From Dipteris shenzhenensis (taxonomy: Eukaryota; Polypodiophyta; Polypodiopsida; Gleicheniales), in the NCBI GenBank assembly GCA_047967505.1, contig CM106540.1: 64,000 bases of DNA; one strand, written 5' to 3'. This document shows positions 22,784 through 34,689 of this stretch, piece after piece. A program made the translations under genes and the position numbers. Positions within the stretch are counted from its first letter, which is position 1. The number at the start of each line of letters is the position of its first letter. The notes beneath the pieces are model-generated. The model was given only the letters and a program-made list of their open reading frames with translations. It did not search any database and had not been told where the DNA came from.

Positions 22784-23290
22784 GCCGATCAAAAGATAGG
22801 CGTGCCAATCTCAGACTCACTCTCTCTCACAATGTCAAGTCTCAAATCTTATCACACCCGTCTCTCTCTCTCTCTCGCTCGCTCGCTCGCTCTCCGCGTT
22901 GAGTACTACTAACCTTGTTTGAGAACGATTTTTCTGCTTCAGAATCTCAATCTCAATTAGCCATCTTGACACTGTTTGGCCACAAAATCAATCTCTACCC
23001 TGTTGCAGAGCAAAGATCACACTCCAGTCCTTCAATCTCTTTCATTGTCTCAGAATATCTCTCTGTGTCCGATCGCGAAAACAAGACTCACATTTTCATC
23101 AAATTTGGGAATATTTCCAGCAAGTCCTAACCCTAACGGCAACGCAGGCCCAACCTAACCTCTCCTGAACCTCAACCTTCTAGCTTGCCACACATCACTA
23201 GTGCCACACAAACTACAGACGGGAAAGCCAGGAAGCATGGGTGGGAGGGAAGCCAACATGTAGTCACAACCAAGAAAGGCGAGTTAGCAG
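22784..23290 (-). promoter_or_regulatory. 5' flank of the PPR gene with CT/CTCG microsatellite
   Basis: Directly upstream of the PPR start is a (TC)n-(GCTC)n run (about 22859-22893) on the + strand, i.e. a GA-rich tract on the gene's sense strand. Such tracts are common in plant core promoters and 5' UTRs. No clear TATA box was chosen, so the promoter role is inferred from position. Confidence 0.35.
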
Positions 23291-23299
23291 ACATGTGGC

Positions 23300-23412
23300 A
23301 AAGGATCAACAAAGAGAGACGACACAGTACTATCGAGCAAGGGACACAGAGTCAACACACGACACGAAGAGTGACCAAAGCACACACAATCGAGGCCCGA
23401 CCTAAGTTAGGA
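23300..23412 (+). mobile_element. Short LINE 3'-region remnant
   Basis: GGGACACAGAG, GACCAAAGCACAC and ATCGAGG occur here in the same order and spacing as in the LINE 3' region at 42175-42275, with mismatches. It ends at a (GA)n run (about 23412-23436). This is a truncated relic of the same LINE family found inside the TGA intron. Confidence 0.5.
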
Positions 23413-23681
23413 GGAGAGAGAGAGAGAGAGAGAGAAGCACTCCCTCCCCTTCCTTTTCACTCATGATCTTTAGTGTTTGTAATTGATATCACTTATGGTG
23501 GAATGAAAGGGCACTCAAGCTGGTGTGACTTCCTTGCTACTTCTTGCATCTCCAGCATAAGCAACTTGTTCCATGAATTTCTCTCATTGACAAATTACTC
23601 ATATTCTGCTTGAGAAGATTGCAATCATTAAAATCTTAATCACACTTGGTTTATAACTAGAACAATGAATTTGTAGGGTGC

Positions 23682-26600
23682 ATGCTCTCCTCTAGCAGTT
23701 GGAAGGAAAAGGCGGCAGGAATGGAGGAGGCGGTGGGAGGGAAGGAGGAGGAGGAGGACAAGGAGGGAGGGAGGGAAGGAGTTGAACGAGGAGGAGGAGG
23801 AGGAAGTGCAAGAGTAATGGGTTACAAGCAACTTGGGAGAAGCTTGTGTCTTCTTTGCAGCTCATGGATTGGTGCTCCTTCAAAAATCTTCAACACTTGT
23901 AATGCTTCACCTAGCATAATAGGCATGATATCTCTCAAAGAAGCAATGATATTGCCTTTTAAAATGAATAATTTCTTTTTTGGTAGTTTCATAACATCAT
24001 CTAAAAGTAAAGAATTGGAGAAAGATAACTATGGCACAGTAACATATAAAGAAAAGCCCTTACAAGTCTACCTCAGTAGATCCACTATGCAAGAGGCTTT
24101 CTCATTATTAGAGGCACAAGAAGAATATCCAAAGAAACATTTGGATGCAAGATTCTCTGAAATTCAGGATTTATTCCCACCTAACACAAAGTCACAAAGC
24201 GGTAAATATGCCATGATATGATTCTAGATCCCATATGCAAAGAGGCAGCTAAGTTTTTGGATGACATTTTCAATCATACAGGTGTGAGAAAAAACTATAT
24301 GTTAGTAAAACTCTTACACTCCTTGGTAGAGCAAAATTACAAGACTGGGCTAAACACATATCCTTGCTGCTAACCAATTATGTATCCACTACACATAAAC
24401 GCAAAAGCTACATTGCCCATCTATTGGCCATAATAATTGGGTTTGCAATAGAGCAAGAGGATGACTCTACACCCCTCTCGACACAAGATATAGAGGACTT
24501 TGAAACATTGATATTATCGCCATAATGGGAATGAGACCCTCCCCCTACTCTCAATGTAGATAGCATGGAAGGGCAACAATCCGAACAGATTCTAGAGAAT
24601 GACAATGTGGAACTCAGCCAAAGAATACTGCAACTCAGTTCAGTCTCCCGCAAGAGAAGGACTCGAGGGTGGAAATCCAAGAGGATACCATGACACATAA
24701 TGACTTTGCAAGAGAGCCAAATATCATGCCTCTCTAGGAATCACAAGTCACCAACGTTGACGACTCCACAACTCTAGAGTCACAACCTCCAAATGTCTCT
24801 AGTGGCACTATACAACATACTAATGTTCAAGAATAGATCAAAATTCCACATGGACACATGGGAGTCAACTGTCCAATACAAGCAAGGCCATAGCACATTC
24901 CAGATCATACGACATCACAGCCAACAATTACAACAATGGTCTCAATTATTTGCTACCATGGTGTCAGATGAGCAAGAAAGAGAAATGGAATGACAAATGC
25001 TCCAATCCAAGTTGCAAAGTGCCGAGACTGAAACTATGAGCTCAAGGAAAGCATGGTAGAACAAATGCAGCAACAACTCCTTGCACAAAATGCTCTAGCA
25101 TAAAGGATGCCCTACAAGCCACGGTTTATCTCCAAGAAAAACACCTATAGCTATCTGACGCTTTGAACCAAAAGGAAAAGGTCGAGTTATCCCTGTCCCA
25201 TATGCAAGCCACTTGTAATGATATCAAGAAGGAATTGGTGCAATTAAATGAAATATTACAGCTTAAAGAGGATCAGCTCCATGCCACATTAGACACAAAC
25301 AATGAGTTCTAGAACTGCCTCAAAGAAGGTAAACATCAAATTCAAGCACTAGATCTGAAGGAATGCATGGCATCAAGTGAGATACTTATGCACACCAAAG
25401 CAAAACTGGACACTCAAGAGCAAAAGATACGCTCAAGAGCAAGAGATACTCCAACACATGCTCAAGAATCAATTTCCAAGGCATCCAAAAGTAGCTCAAC
25501 AATTCAATAGTCTAAAGCTTGCATACACCTCCACATTGGTTAAGTATAAAGATGAGTACATGGAATGGCAAAATCAAAAGGCAATAATTTCCAAGTTGGA
25601 AATTCAATTACTAGGTCAAGCCGATGATGATGCGGAGGGGTCAACACAAGATCTTATGCTACAAGGCATCACTACATTATACCAAGAGCTTGTTGCAATC
25701 CTTCAGTAAGAGGATCACCTTGAAGGAAGAATACGCATACTCTAGAAACACTTGCAAATCAAAATGTTACATGCAGTGTTTGGTCTTGATTGGACCAGAC
25801 TAGTAAACACCAAGACTCTCCGAGATCTATGCCAGCATATGGATGAAGATGATAAGAATGTGTTTTGTCTCTCAGTACATGCAAGTCTCATATGGTTAAA
25901 GGCTGATGCAATACTACTATATGAATGCTTGATGGGAAGCACCCCTCTTCGGGTAGTAGCCGAGACTCATACCTATACCACAACAATCACCAGCAACTTC
26001 CATGGGATACACCTCCCAGAAAAATCCAAAATTAAAGCTGTCAATGCCTATCAAAAGTGACAAGGATCTACCAGAGGTATATGTGGTCTACCTTCAATCT
26101 AATCTCCCCTATCTTGCCACTCTCTATTCTGATCTACTCACATCCCTCCCTAACTCTAGTACTATCCTCCATACCTTTCCAGAAATCCATGCTAATCCAT
26201 ATTCCTTGCCATACCTCTTTGCCCATGCCTCTCAACACTATCGCCTAATCCAAGAATCTAACTCCTATCATCCAGTTACACCTAACTTTTTTCCAACACT
26301 TGATAATCCATCCCTTGAGGATTATCAAGATGCTAAATCAATTTGCCCTACTCTCCCTCCACTTTCCACAAACATCCCTACTTCTACCTTCTCAAATTCA
26401 CTACCTGTTTCGACCTCAAGCTTTTCCCCTATAACCTCTTCCTCTCCCCCAAGACCACATGTTCCTGCAATCTCCCTTGAGTTTTCAATGGAAGACACCA
26501 TTAATGATTCCATCAATGAGCTTCAAGAATTGGATAATCCAATTTGCCCACCCACACGGGAGTTGCAATAAGATACAAATAGGATTCCCATGCCTGGTAA

Positions 26601-27204
26601 TCCCACTGGTGATTTTTGGAGGCAATACCCAAACATGCAGTCAAGAGCAAGATGGGAACTCTCCGAAATTTCAATGAGTATCCGCCAAGCACAAATCATT
26701 CTAGACATCAACATGAAATTGGAGTCACAGCCTGCTTGGCGTAGACCAAAGCTGCTCAATGAAAAGTACCTCCTTGAATACATGCAGGCTCTATCTTCCT
26801 TTCACACGCATCCCACATTTGATCCGATGACCCGTCGCTACCGGTGGGATGCCAATCATCATGATGGAGATAATGCAGATGCTCCTCGCAATTGGCCATT
26901 AATCAATAGAAACTCTAAAATCAAATGGACAAGCCAGGAAACACTCATCAGAGCCTTGGACAGACATGCATCAATTATGCAAAGCAATTATGACAAAACA
27001 CTCAAGGAAAGTGCAAGATACAATGAAGCCTTAGCAATCATCCTAGAGGTGTCCCTCACCATTGACGACCATTTGCCCAACCTTAGCTTCAATCTAAATC
27101 AGCAGATAGATGCTCAAACAACAAGTCGCCTCTTTCAAAGGATCATATCTCTTCAAGGGCTTATGTATGTTTGTTTGAAGAAATGGTTGACACTAGCTTC
27201 TTAA
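23682..27204 (+). pseudogene. Decayed, unrecognised multi-kilobase coding region (coiled-coil rich)
   Basis: A chain of + strand frames reads like one eroded long protein. There is a Gly/Glu-rich start at 23682-24221 (LEAQEEYPKKHLDARFSEI). Gln/Glu/Lys-rich coiled-coil text with several stops fills 24.8-25.7 kb (LQSKLQSAETE, MLKNQFPRHPKVAQQFNSLK). Then comes LIWLKADAILLYECLMGSTP (25752-26060). A frame open from 26002 to 27204, with one TAA at 26569, carries a Ser/Pro/Thr-rich linker. That is followed by a Trp-rich block (GDFWRQYPNMQSRARWELSE, YRWDANHHDGDN, IRALDRHASIMQSNYDKTLK). No RT, integrase, transposase or zinc-knuckle motif was recognised. It may be a gag-like protein of an undescribed repeat family or a dead host gene. 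Confidence 0.4.
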
Positions 27205-27617
27205 AAACTGAGCAAGCAATCTACAGTGTTCGTGGATTACAAGGAAAAGATCGACAAGAAGCTCGCTCCATCTATCACCACCACCATCTTTACCAGACTC
27301 ATTGGGTAAAGACAACTGCATCACAACATCATCTGTAGACCCAACCATAACCCAAGGACGGGTAATCAAATCGGTCCAGGGGAGTTGTTAACCCTGTGGC
27401 AACAAGGGCCAGAAGTGCAGTCTAGGATAACAACTATGAGAGCATTGTGTGTGTAGAGTAGCAGCAAAGCTCCGCTTGTAATATCTTGAGCCTGACAGAT
27501 GGTATGAAAAATCTTAAAGGATGAGGATAGCCAAAATCCTCTCTAGAAAATATCCAATCATACTTGCAAAATCAGGATCTAGAGAGAGAAAAACTAAAAA
27601 CCTACACTTTCGGAGGT

Positions 27618-27790
27618 CCCTCCACTTTACAAAGTCCCTCCACTTTGCGTAGAGACCCAGAAGGTCCCCCCCACTGTGTAGAGACGCAAAAGGTCCCTCC
27701 ACTTTGTGTAGAGACCCAACATGTCCCCCCACTTGGTGTAGAGACCCAAAAAGTGCCCCCACTTTGTGTAGAGACCCAAAAAATCCCCCC
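27618..27790. repeat. Minisatellite, ~31-bp unit, about six copies
   Basis: Units of the form GGTCCCYCCACTTTGTGTAG + AGACCCAAAA repeat head to tail with small changes (poly-C length, CACTTGG versus CACTTTG). Copies are readable from the first CCCTCCACTTT near 27618 through AATCCCCCCC near 27790. An isolated GTGTAGAGACC near 27866 may be an outlying copy. Confidence 0.85.
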
Positions 27791-28024
27791 CAAAAGTGGA
27801 GGGACTCTGGTCTACTAAAAGATGTCCTACAAAAGAGGTCCCACCACAGAGGTACCTACGGATTGTGTAGAGACCAACATGTATAAATCTCTCTCAATGG
27901 AATGAAGCTCCCACTCTTTGGGGTTCAGTGTTCAAGCTCACTATTGTGTTCATGCGATTCATCTCCATTGCGTCCATGCTCTCTTACACTATCGTGTTCT
28001 AGCATGCCCTTACCCTTACACTCT

Positions 28025-28255
28025 CTACCCTTGTACTCCCTCCTCCTCCTCCTTCCTACCTCTTCCTCCCTCTTCCTCCCTCCTCCTCCTCCTCCCTCAT
28101 CCTTCTCCTCCATCTCCTCCTCCCCCAACCTCCTCCTCCTCCTCCTCCCATCTCCTTCTCCTTCCTGCTCCTTCCTCCCTCCTTCTCCTACCTCCTCCTC
28201 CTCCTCCTCCTCCCTCCTCCTCCATCCTCCTCCCTCCCTCCTCCTCAACCCTTAC
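28025..28255. repeat. Polypyrimidine tract, (TCC/CTCCTC)n
   Basis: About 230 bp with almost only C and T on the + strand, dominated by CTCCTC and TCCCTC words, interrupted by rare single purines. The apparent open frames on both strands (Ser/Pro/Leu-rich and Arg/Glu/Gly-rich) are products of this composition, not genes. Confidence 0.9.
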
Positions 28256-28376
28256 CCCTCGAATCCGCAAAGGAGACTAACTCTCCACTCCTCAACCTTG
28301 GACTCCTCCTAAACCTTGCAACCCCCTTTGAACCTTGGAACTCCTAGTTAGCTCTCTCAATTTCGAACCCTGAAAT

Positions 28377-29110
28377 TGTAAGAAAATAATACAACGTATG
28401 TGCTCAACAGATAATAGGATCTCGTATGCAAGAGAGAAAACAAGATAGTATAGAGAATCAAAAATTTGATTACTGTAGAATTGATACAATAGATGGCATT
28501 GCCTCCCAACTGTGCACTCCTGTGAAAGAAGCTTCGATGGCGAGTTGGAAATAGTAGAGGACGGAGGCTGGATGCTAAGGAATCAGGGTTGCTATAGCCA
28601 GTGATAAAATGGGCTTCACGGGCTTGCTCTAATATAGCCACTAGTCATAGTCAGTTAGGCTCAATTGGGTGACTGACCCACTCCGCCCAAAACGGTCGAC
28701 TGGGAGTCGGTCCCGAAACACAGGCCACCGACCATACGATAGAACCGATGCGCAAAACAAAGCAACTGACCTACGGACTCCGTTCGGCCTAGAGCCATCC
28801 GGGATCATCTGAGGCTCCAAATGGGCCTCGCAACTCAAGAGTGGGATACCTCAGGAAATGTTCTGTCTACCCTTAGTGCGGTCAGTCAAGGGATGCCTTC
28901 CCGCACTTGCATGTAGTCTAGTTGACGGTGTGCCAACTCTATCTGAAGCCGTCCAGCCATCAGGCCACACATGGCCCCCATTTGGTGTCTAAACCAGGAC
29001 CCAATGGATAACCGAGCTACTCAAATGCCTTCTCCTCATATGGGGGGCTTACAAGTAGAGTTAGCTGGTTCCCGCATAATTACACAAGAGTGGAGCATTG
29101 ATATCTAACA
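28377..29110 (-). repeat. 3' LTR of the older copia element
   Basis: 734 bp, TGTA...CTAACA on +, paired with 33211-33939. The target duplication GAAAT precedes it at 28372. Confidence 0.95.
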
Positions 29111-29140
29111 CCCCCCCTCAATGTCCACCCGCAAGTGAAC

Positions 29141-32100
29141 TTACTTTTTCAGCCCAATGCCAAGTCGATGAAGATGCCTCTCCAGCAAGTCTCTTCCAAG
29201 AGCCTTTGTGAAGATGTCCGCAGAATTCTCTGTAGTCGGACAGTGTACCAAGTCGACCTCTCCATCCATGATGAGCTCACGTACAAAGTGATATTGAATC
29301 TCAATGTGTTTTGTGCGAGCGTGGAACATAGGGTTCTTTGCAATCACCATGCAACTCTGATTGTCACATGATAACTGTGTAGGCTTGTTCTGCATTGCAC
29401 CCATGTCCCCCAAAATCCTCCTCAACCACACTGCCTCACAAGAAGCAAAGCATGCTGATTTGTACTCAGCCTCGGTAGAAGAAAGTGCAACTGTGGGTTG
29501 CGTCTTGCTGACCCATGACACAACTCCAGATCCAAGTGAGAAACAGTACCCTGTCACTGATCTCCTGCTGTCCATGTCTCTTGCCCAATCCGAGTCACAG
29601 AATCCGGTCAAGATGTTGCCCTTGGTATAGGTGATGCCATAATCAAGTGTGCCTTTGATGTATTTCAGCACCTGCATCCCTGCCCTCCAGTGGTTCTCCC
29701 GGGGCTTATTGGAAAACCTGCTTAGTACACCAGTCGCAAAACTAATGTCTGGCCGTGTGTTGCACAGGTAAATCAAGCTGCCCACAAGCCTTCTATACTT
29801 CTCTTCGTCCACCAGTGGTGATGAATCCTCGTTTGAGAGCTTCGCGTCAACCTCCATAGGGGTACCAACTGTCTTGCACTCAGCCATGCCAAATGCCTTC
29901 AGTCTCTCTCCAACATACTTCAGCTGTGAAATGAAGATCTGTTTCGGCTCCTGCCAAACTTCAATCCCTAAACAAAAATGCATTAGTCCGAGGTCTGTCA
30001 TTTCAAACTCTCTTCCTAGCAAATGCTTCGTCTGTGAGATCTTCTCTTCATGGTTCCCTGTTATGACAAGGTCGTCCACATAAAGGACCACGATCATAGA
30101 CCTGCCTCCTTCTCTGAAGATATACAAAGTTGCATCAGATGGGCTCCTCCTAAACCCGTTTTGTAGAAAGTAGGCATCAATTCGCTGATACCATGCTCGT
30201 GGGGCCTGTTTCAGCCCGTAAAGTGCCTTCTTCAGTTTGCAGACTTTACCTTCTGAACTGGGGATCTCAAAACCTAGTGGTTGTTCCACATATACCTCCT
30301 CCTTGAGATCTCCATTTAGAAATGTGGATTTCACATCCATTTGAAACACGAGCCAACTTCCCTGGGTAGCTAAAGCCAAAACACTGTGAATTGTGGTTAG
30401 TCGAGCTGTGGGAGCAAAAGTATCTTGATAATCAAAACCATGTACCTGTGCAAATCCTTTTGCCATGAGCCGAGCCTTGTACTTATCCAACGTGCTGTCG
30501 AACTTGTACTTAGTCTTGTACACCCACTTGGTTCCGATTACCTTGCGTTTTGGTGGTCGATCCACAAGGTCCCAAGTGTTGTTCTTCATTATGGAGCCAT
30601 ACTCCGACTGAATAGCCTCCATCCACCTATCATCGCCATGTGCCTCTTCAAGACACTTGGATTCATCAGGACGGATCACTTCTATCATCAAAGCATAGTT
30701 GACCAAGTGTTCCTGCGCCCTTCTTTGCTCCTCTAATCTCTTGGACCGGCGGTGTTCGGATGATTCCTCCTCAATGGCTGAAGGTTCTCTACCGTCCAAA
30801 AGCTGCTTTACCCACTTTGGGAATGGCCTTTGCCGTTGTGGTTCTGCAGGCTCTTCTTCATCTTCTTTATCTTGAATCCTCCCAAGCACCGTTGTGGGAG
30901 TTCGGTCTGCTGTTGGTGGTGTTACTGGATGGATATCCTGGTCCTGGTTGTCTGGGAAGGAAGCATCCTCCTCCAATTGATGCGGTTGTTCTGAGAAGAC
31001 CACATTGCGACTTACTATTACCTTCTTGGTAACAGGGTTATAGAGACGGTAACCCTTCGCCTCTTCACTTCGCCTCTTCACTGTAGCCCAAGAAAATACA
31101 CTTCTGGCTCTTCGGTTCCCATTTGGTCCTATTAACATCAGGGACATGCACAAAACAGTCACATCCAAAAACTCTGAAATGTGCAGCTGAAGGTTTCTTA
31201 CCAAAAAAGGCCTGCAGTGGAGTCATCCCATTCACAGCTTTCGTGTAGCTACAATTCAGAATGTAAACTGCAGTGTTACATGCTTCAGCCCAGAAAGTCT
31301 TTGGCAAATCTTTCCCTTTCATCATACTCCTGCCCATTTCACAGATGATGCGCATCTTGCGTTTTGCTACTCCATTTTGCTATAATGTATGTGGCGGGGG
31401 TTTTTGCCTCTTGATCCTGTGACTTTTGCAGTAACTCTCGAATTCAGTTGATGTGGACTCTCCACCTCTGTCTGAACTCAATTTCTTCACCTTCTTCCCC
31501 GTTTCTTTCTCAACCATTACATGCCATTCCTTGAACTTACTAAAAGCCTCGTCTTTAGTCTTCAGGAAGTATATCCATATCCTTCTACTGTAGTCATCGA
31601 TCAGCGTCATGAAGTAGTAGGAACCACCCAAAGCTTCCATCTCCATCTTTCTGCAGAGGTCCGTGTGAACGAGCTCTAGAGGAGCCTTTGCCCTGTTGGC
31701 CTCTTTGGGAAAGCGCTGCCGATGCTGCTTGCCCATCATGTTCACATACATCCGGTAGATCTGAAATTTCTGGTAGGTCTATAATCATTCCACTTTTATG
31801 CATCTCCTTCAAAGAACTAAGGTTTAGATGACTAAACCTCTCATGCCACAACTTAGTGTTCTTCACATCGGCTCGAGCACTGAAAGCTGAGAGTTCGTAG
31901 ATGTTGTTGCGCCGTGTACCTTTACCAATGACCTTTCCTTGAAGATCCAGGATCTGTGCACCATTCTTATCGAATTGAACTTTGAGGTCCCGATCCATGA
32001 TCGCAAAAACGGACAAGTTCCTCTTGATATCTGGCACATAAAGAACATCGGACAATTGTTTTACAACTCCATCTGACTTGAGAGCAATCATACCTTTTCC

Positions 32101-33130
32101 TTTTGCAGGACATTTTGCATCATTGCCAACTGCTACCAGGATGTCATTCCCTACCGACTGTAGAGAGGTATACCAATCCTTCTGACTGGTCATGTGGCGC
32201 GATGCACCACTGTCTATGATCCAAGGTTCATTCGCAGGTACATGAACTGCCTGCGTGCAAATCTCCTCAATTGCGATGAGCAGCTCTACTGGTACTACCT
32301 GCGCACTGTTGCTGGACTCTTTATTTACTCCGTTCTTCTCATTTGCAATCTTCTTCCGGCACTCATTCTGCTTGTGCCCTGCCTTGTTGCAATAGAAGCA
32401 CTGGATCTTCTTCTTTCTCTTTTTATCATCAGAAGAAGATGGGTTACCAGAGTCCTTACCCTTACCTTTCTTTGATCCAGCATAGAAAGCCGAATCTTCT
32501 CTAGTCCTCATCTTTTGATGCATCTCCTCCTCCAGAAGCATCGTGCTGAAATCCTCAAAGTTTAGGGGTGGATTTCTCTTCTGCGTATTCAGCGCCATAA
32601 CAAGACCGTCGTACTTTGGTGGGAGAATCCGTATGCACCTTCGTGCTAGATTCTCGCTGGTGATGGTGATGCTAATCGCAGTCATCTGATCGTGCAGATT
32701 CTTCACCCCGGTGATGAACTTCTCTGCCGCTTCAGACTCAGACAATTTCTCGTTCGCGAGTTGAGTCTCCAGATTAGGAATCCGCGTCTGATTTGTGGTC
32801 TCGTACTGATTTTTCAAGACCGTCCATGCCTCCTCCGCTGTGGTGACATGTTGAATTAATGCCATGACGGAATCACTTACACTGCAGACAATAGAACACA
32901 ACGCATCTGCATTTCTTCTTGTCCACATGAGAATCTCATCGGCAGTTAGTACTATCTATTGTCCTGCATTGGCTGGATCCGGTCTCGCAACCAGCCTCAC
33001 ATCCACCTCAGTAGTAGTGTCCCAAAGCTCATATGCGCTTAGGATGGTCTTCATCTTAAACTTCCAGAGTGGATAGTTAGAGCCGTCCAACTTTCCGCTT
33101 TCGCCAAACGGTGGTATTCGTAGTCTTGCG
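29141..33130 (-). pseudogene. Copia gag-pol polyprotein, disrupted
   Basis: Domains in order on the minus strand: a gag start near 33110 (LDGSNYPLWKFKMKTIL); an in-frame TAG near 32955; gag to the CCHC knuckle CFYCNKAGHKQNEC (about 32400); protease WIIDSGASRHMT (about 32210). Next is the GAG-pre-integrase region and a frameshift near 31750, then integrase (LVHTDLC, TLIDDYSRRIWIYFL, SDRGGE). A stop at about 31380 precedes integrase C-terminal text. A 13-bp tandem duplication at 31055-31080 then throws the frame. RT follows (WVYKTKYKFD, FQMDVKSTFLNGDL, YVDDLVITG), with RNase H ending ADIFTKALGRDLLERHLHRL near 29141. The RT half (31204-29141) is an uninterrupted 687-codon frame. Overall not able to make a full polyprotein. 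Confidence 0.93.
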
Positions 33131-33197
33131 GGCTGGGCCCTCTCTCACAATCTGCTCGCAAACAGAAACACACTACCAAATCTTCTTGCTAGAACCA

Positions 33198-33210
33198 GGC
33201 TCTGATACCA
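33198..33210 (-). promoter_or_regulatory. Primer-binding site, older copia element
   Basis: Minus strand TGGTATCAGAGCC directly follows the 5' LTR end; it is complementary to the 3' end of plant initiator tRNA-Met. Confidence 0.92.
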
Positions 33211-33939
33211 TGTACAAAAATAATACAGCGTCTGTGCTCAACAGATAACAAGATCTCGTATGCAAGAGAGAAAACAAGATAGTATGGAGAATCAAAAATT
33301 TGATTACTGTAGAACTGATACAATAGATGGCGCTGCCTCCCAACCATGTGCTCCTGTGAAAGAAGCTTCGATGGCGAGCTGGAAACAGTAGAGGACGGAG
33401 GCTGGATGCTAAGGAATCAGGGTTGCTGTAGCCAGTGATAAAATGGGCTTCACGGGCTTGCTCTTATATAGCCACCAGTCGTAGTCGGTTAATCTCAATT
33501 GGGTGACCGGTCCGCCCAAAACGGTCGACTGGGGGTCGGTCCTGAAATAAGCCACCGACCATACGATAGAACCGGTGCGCAAAACAGAGCAACTAACCTA
33601 CAGAGTCCATTCGGCCCAGAACCATCCAGGATCATCTGAGGCTCCAAACGAGCCTCGCAACCCGAGAGTGGGCTACCCCGAGAAATGCTCCGTCCACCCT
33701 CAGTACGATCAGTCAAGGGATGCCTTCCTGCACTTGCATGTAGCCTAGTTGGCGGTGTGCCAACTCTATCTGAAGCCGTCCAACCATCAGGCCACACATG
33801 GCCCCCATCTAGTGTCCAAACCAGGACCTACCGGCGGATAATCGAGCTAATCAAATGCCTTCTCCTCATATGGGGGGCTTACAAGTAGAGTTAGTTGGTT
33901 CCCACGTAGTTAACGAGAGTGGAGCATTGATATCTAACA
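33211..33939 (-). repeat. 5' LTR of the older copia element
   Basis: 729 bp, aligned by eye along its length with 28377-29110; the target duplication GAAAT follows at 33940. As the 5' LTR of a minus-strand element it should carry the promoter. Confidence 0.95.
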
Positions 33940-34342
33940 GAAATCCCCTTCTAAACCCTTGAACTTCCGTGGAGGCGAGAGCCTCCATCAATCGTTTTAT
34001 AATCAAGCCCTCTTTCTAATTCACACAGCATGAGACCTACTTTCCATGCTTTAGCCTGTACCTCTCACCGGAACACGACCCAAGGACCACTACTGAACAC
34101 CTATGCTACAACGAGCAACAACATGACTATAGTTGACCAACACCCTCGGAACCTGCATTTGGGTAAAACAGAGACAACAATGTACAAAGACACCCCTTGG
34201 ATGCCCCCCTTTAACCTTGCGCACTCCATCTGAGACACTCTAATTGTGGCATCGCATCACAGGCTACCTCACCCTACTGAGTGGAGCACAGGAGAACAAC
34301 ACTCATCTCTAGCATGTACAGAGACACTTAAATCCCCCCCCC

Positions 34343-34344
<2 letters not shown>

Positions 34345-34377
<33 letters not shown>

Positions 34378-34383
34378 CATATA

Positions 34384-34416
<33 letters not shown>

Positions 34417-34500
34417 TCTCTATTTATTTATTTATATGCATATGTATGTGTTTATGTGTATACATATATACATACTTTTGTGTGTGTGTGTGTGTGGAGA
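34345..34500. repeat. Compound microsatellite (TC)n-(TG)n-(TA)n-(TATT)n-(TG)n
   Basis: A TC run (about 34345-34373) passes into CCATATA, then TG repeats, TA repeats, ATTT/ATTA runs, TATG-rich sequence and a second TG run ending near 34497. No coding value. Confidence 0.92.
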
Positions 34501-34689
34501 TGATCCATGGGAAGTAGTACTTGGCAAGTTTTAAGGCAAAATACCTGGCTGTCCATTTTCTATTGCCTTGATTCAGGATTGGAAGTAGGTGCTCTCTCAC
34601 ATCAAATGTCCTCCCCATCCTTCTTCTATAGCTTCATCTCTTGACTGGAAAGCCTTCACTGGAGTGCTGTTTTTTACTCTCCTCTAATT

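Larger units (their letters stand above)
28377..33939 (-). mobile_element. Complete Ty1-copia LTR retrotransposon, older insertion
   Basis: LTRs at 28377-29110 and 33211-33939 both begin TGTA and end CTAACA on the + strand. They are flanked by the 5-bp target duplication GAAAT (28372-28376 and 33940-33944). Transcription runs right to left. A primer-binding site complementary to initiator tRNA-Met abuts the right LTR (33198-33210), and a G-rich polypurine tract abuts the left LTR (29111-29121, seen as C-rich on +). The two LTRs differ at many scattered sites, so the insertion is not recent. Gag-pol is full length but broken. Confidence 0.96.

Noticed and set aside
27618-27790. Possible CRISPR-like array of short repeats
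   Set aside because: Units are contiguous with no unique spacers, and the genome is a plant nuclear one; it is a minisatellite.
27902-28312. Ser/Pro/Leu-rich and Arg/Glu/Gly-rich open frames on both strands
   Set aside because: Produced by the polypyrimidine tract; a tract lacking A or G on one strand has almost no stops.
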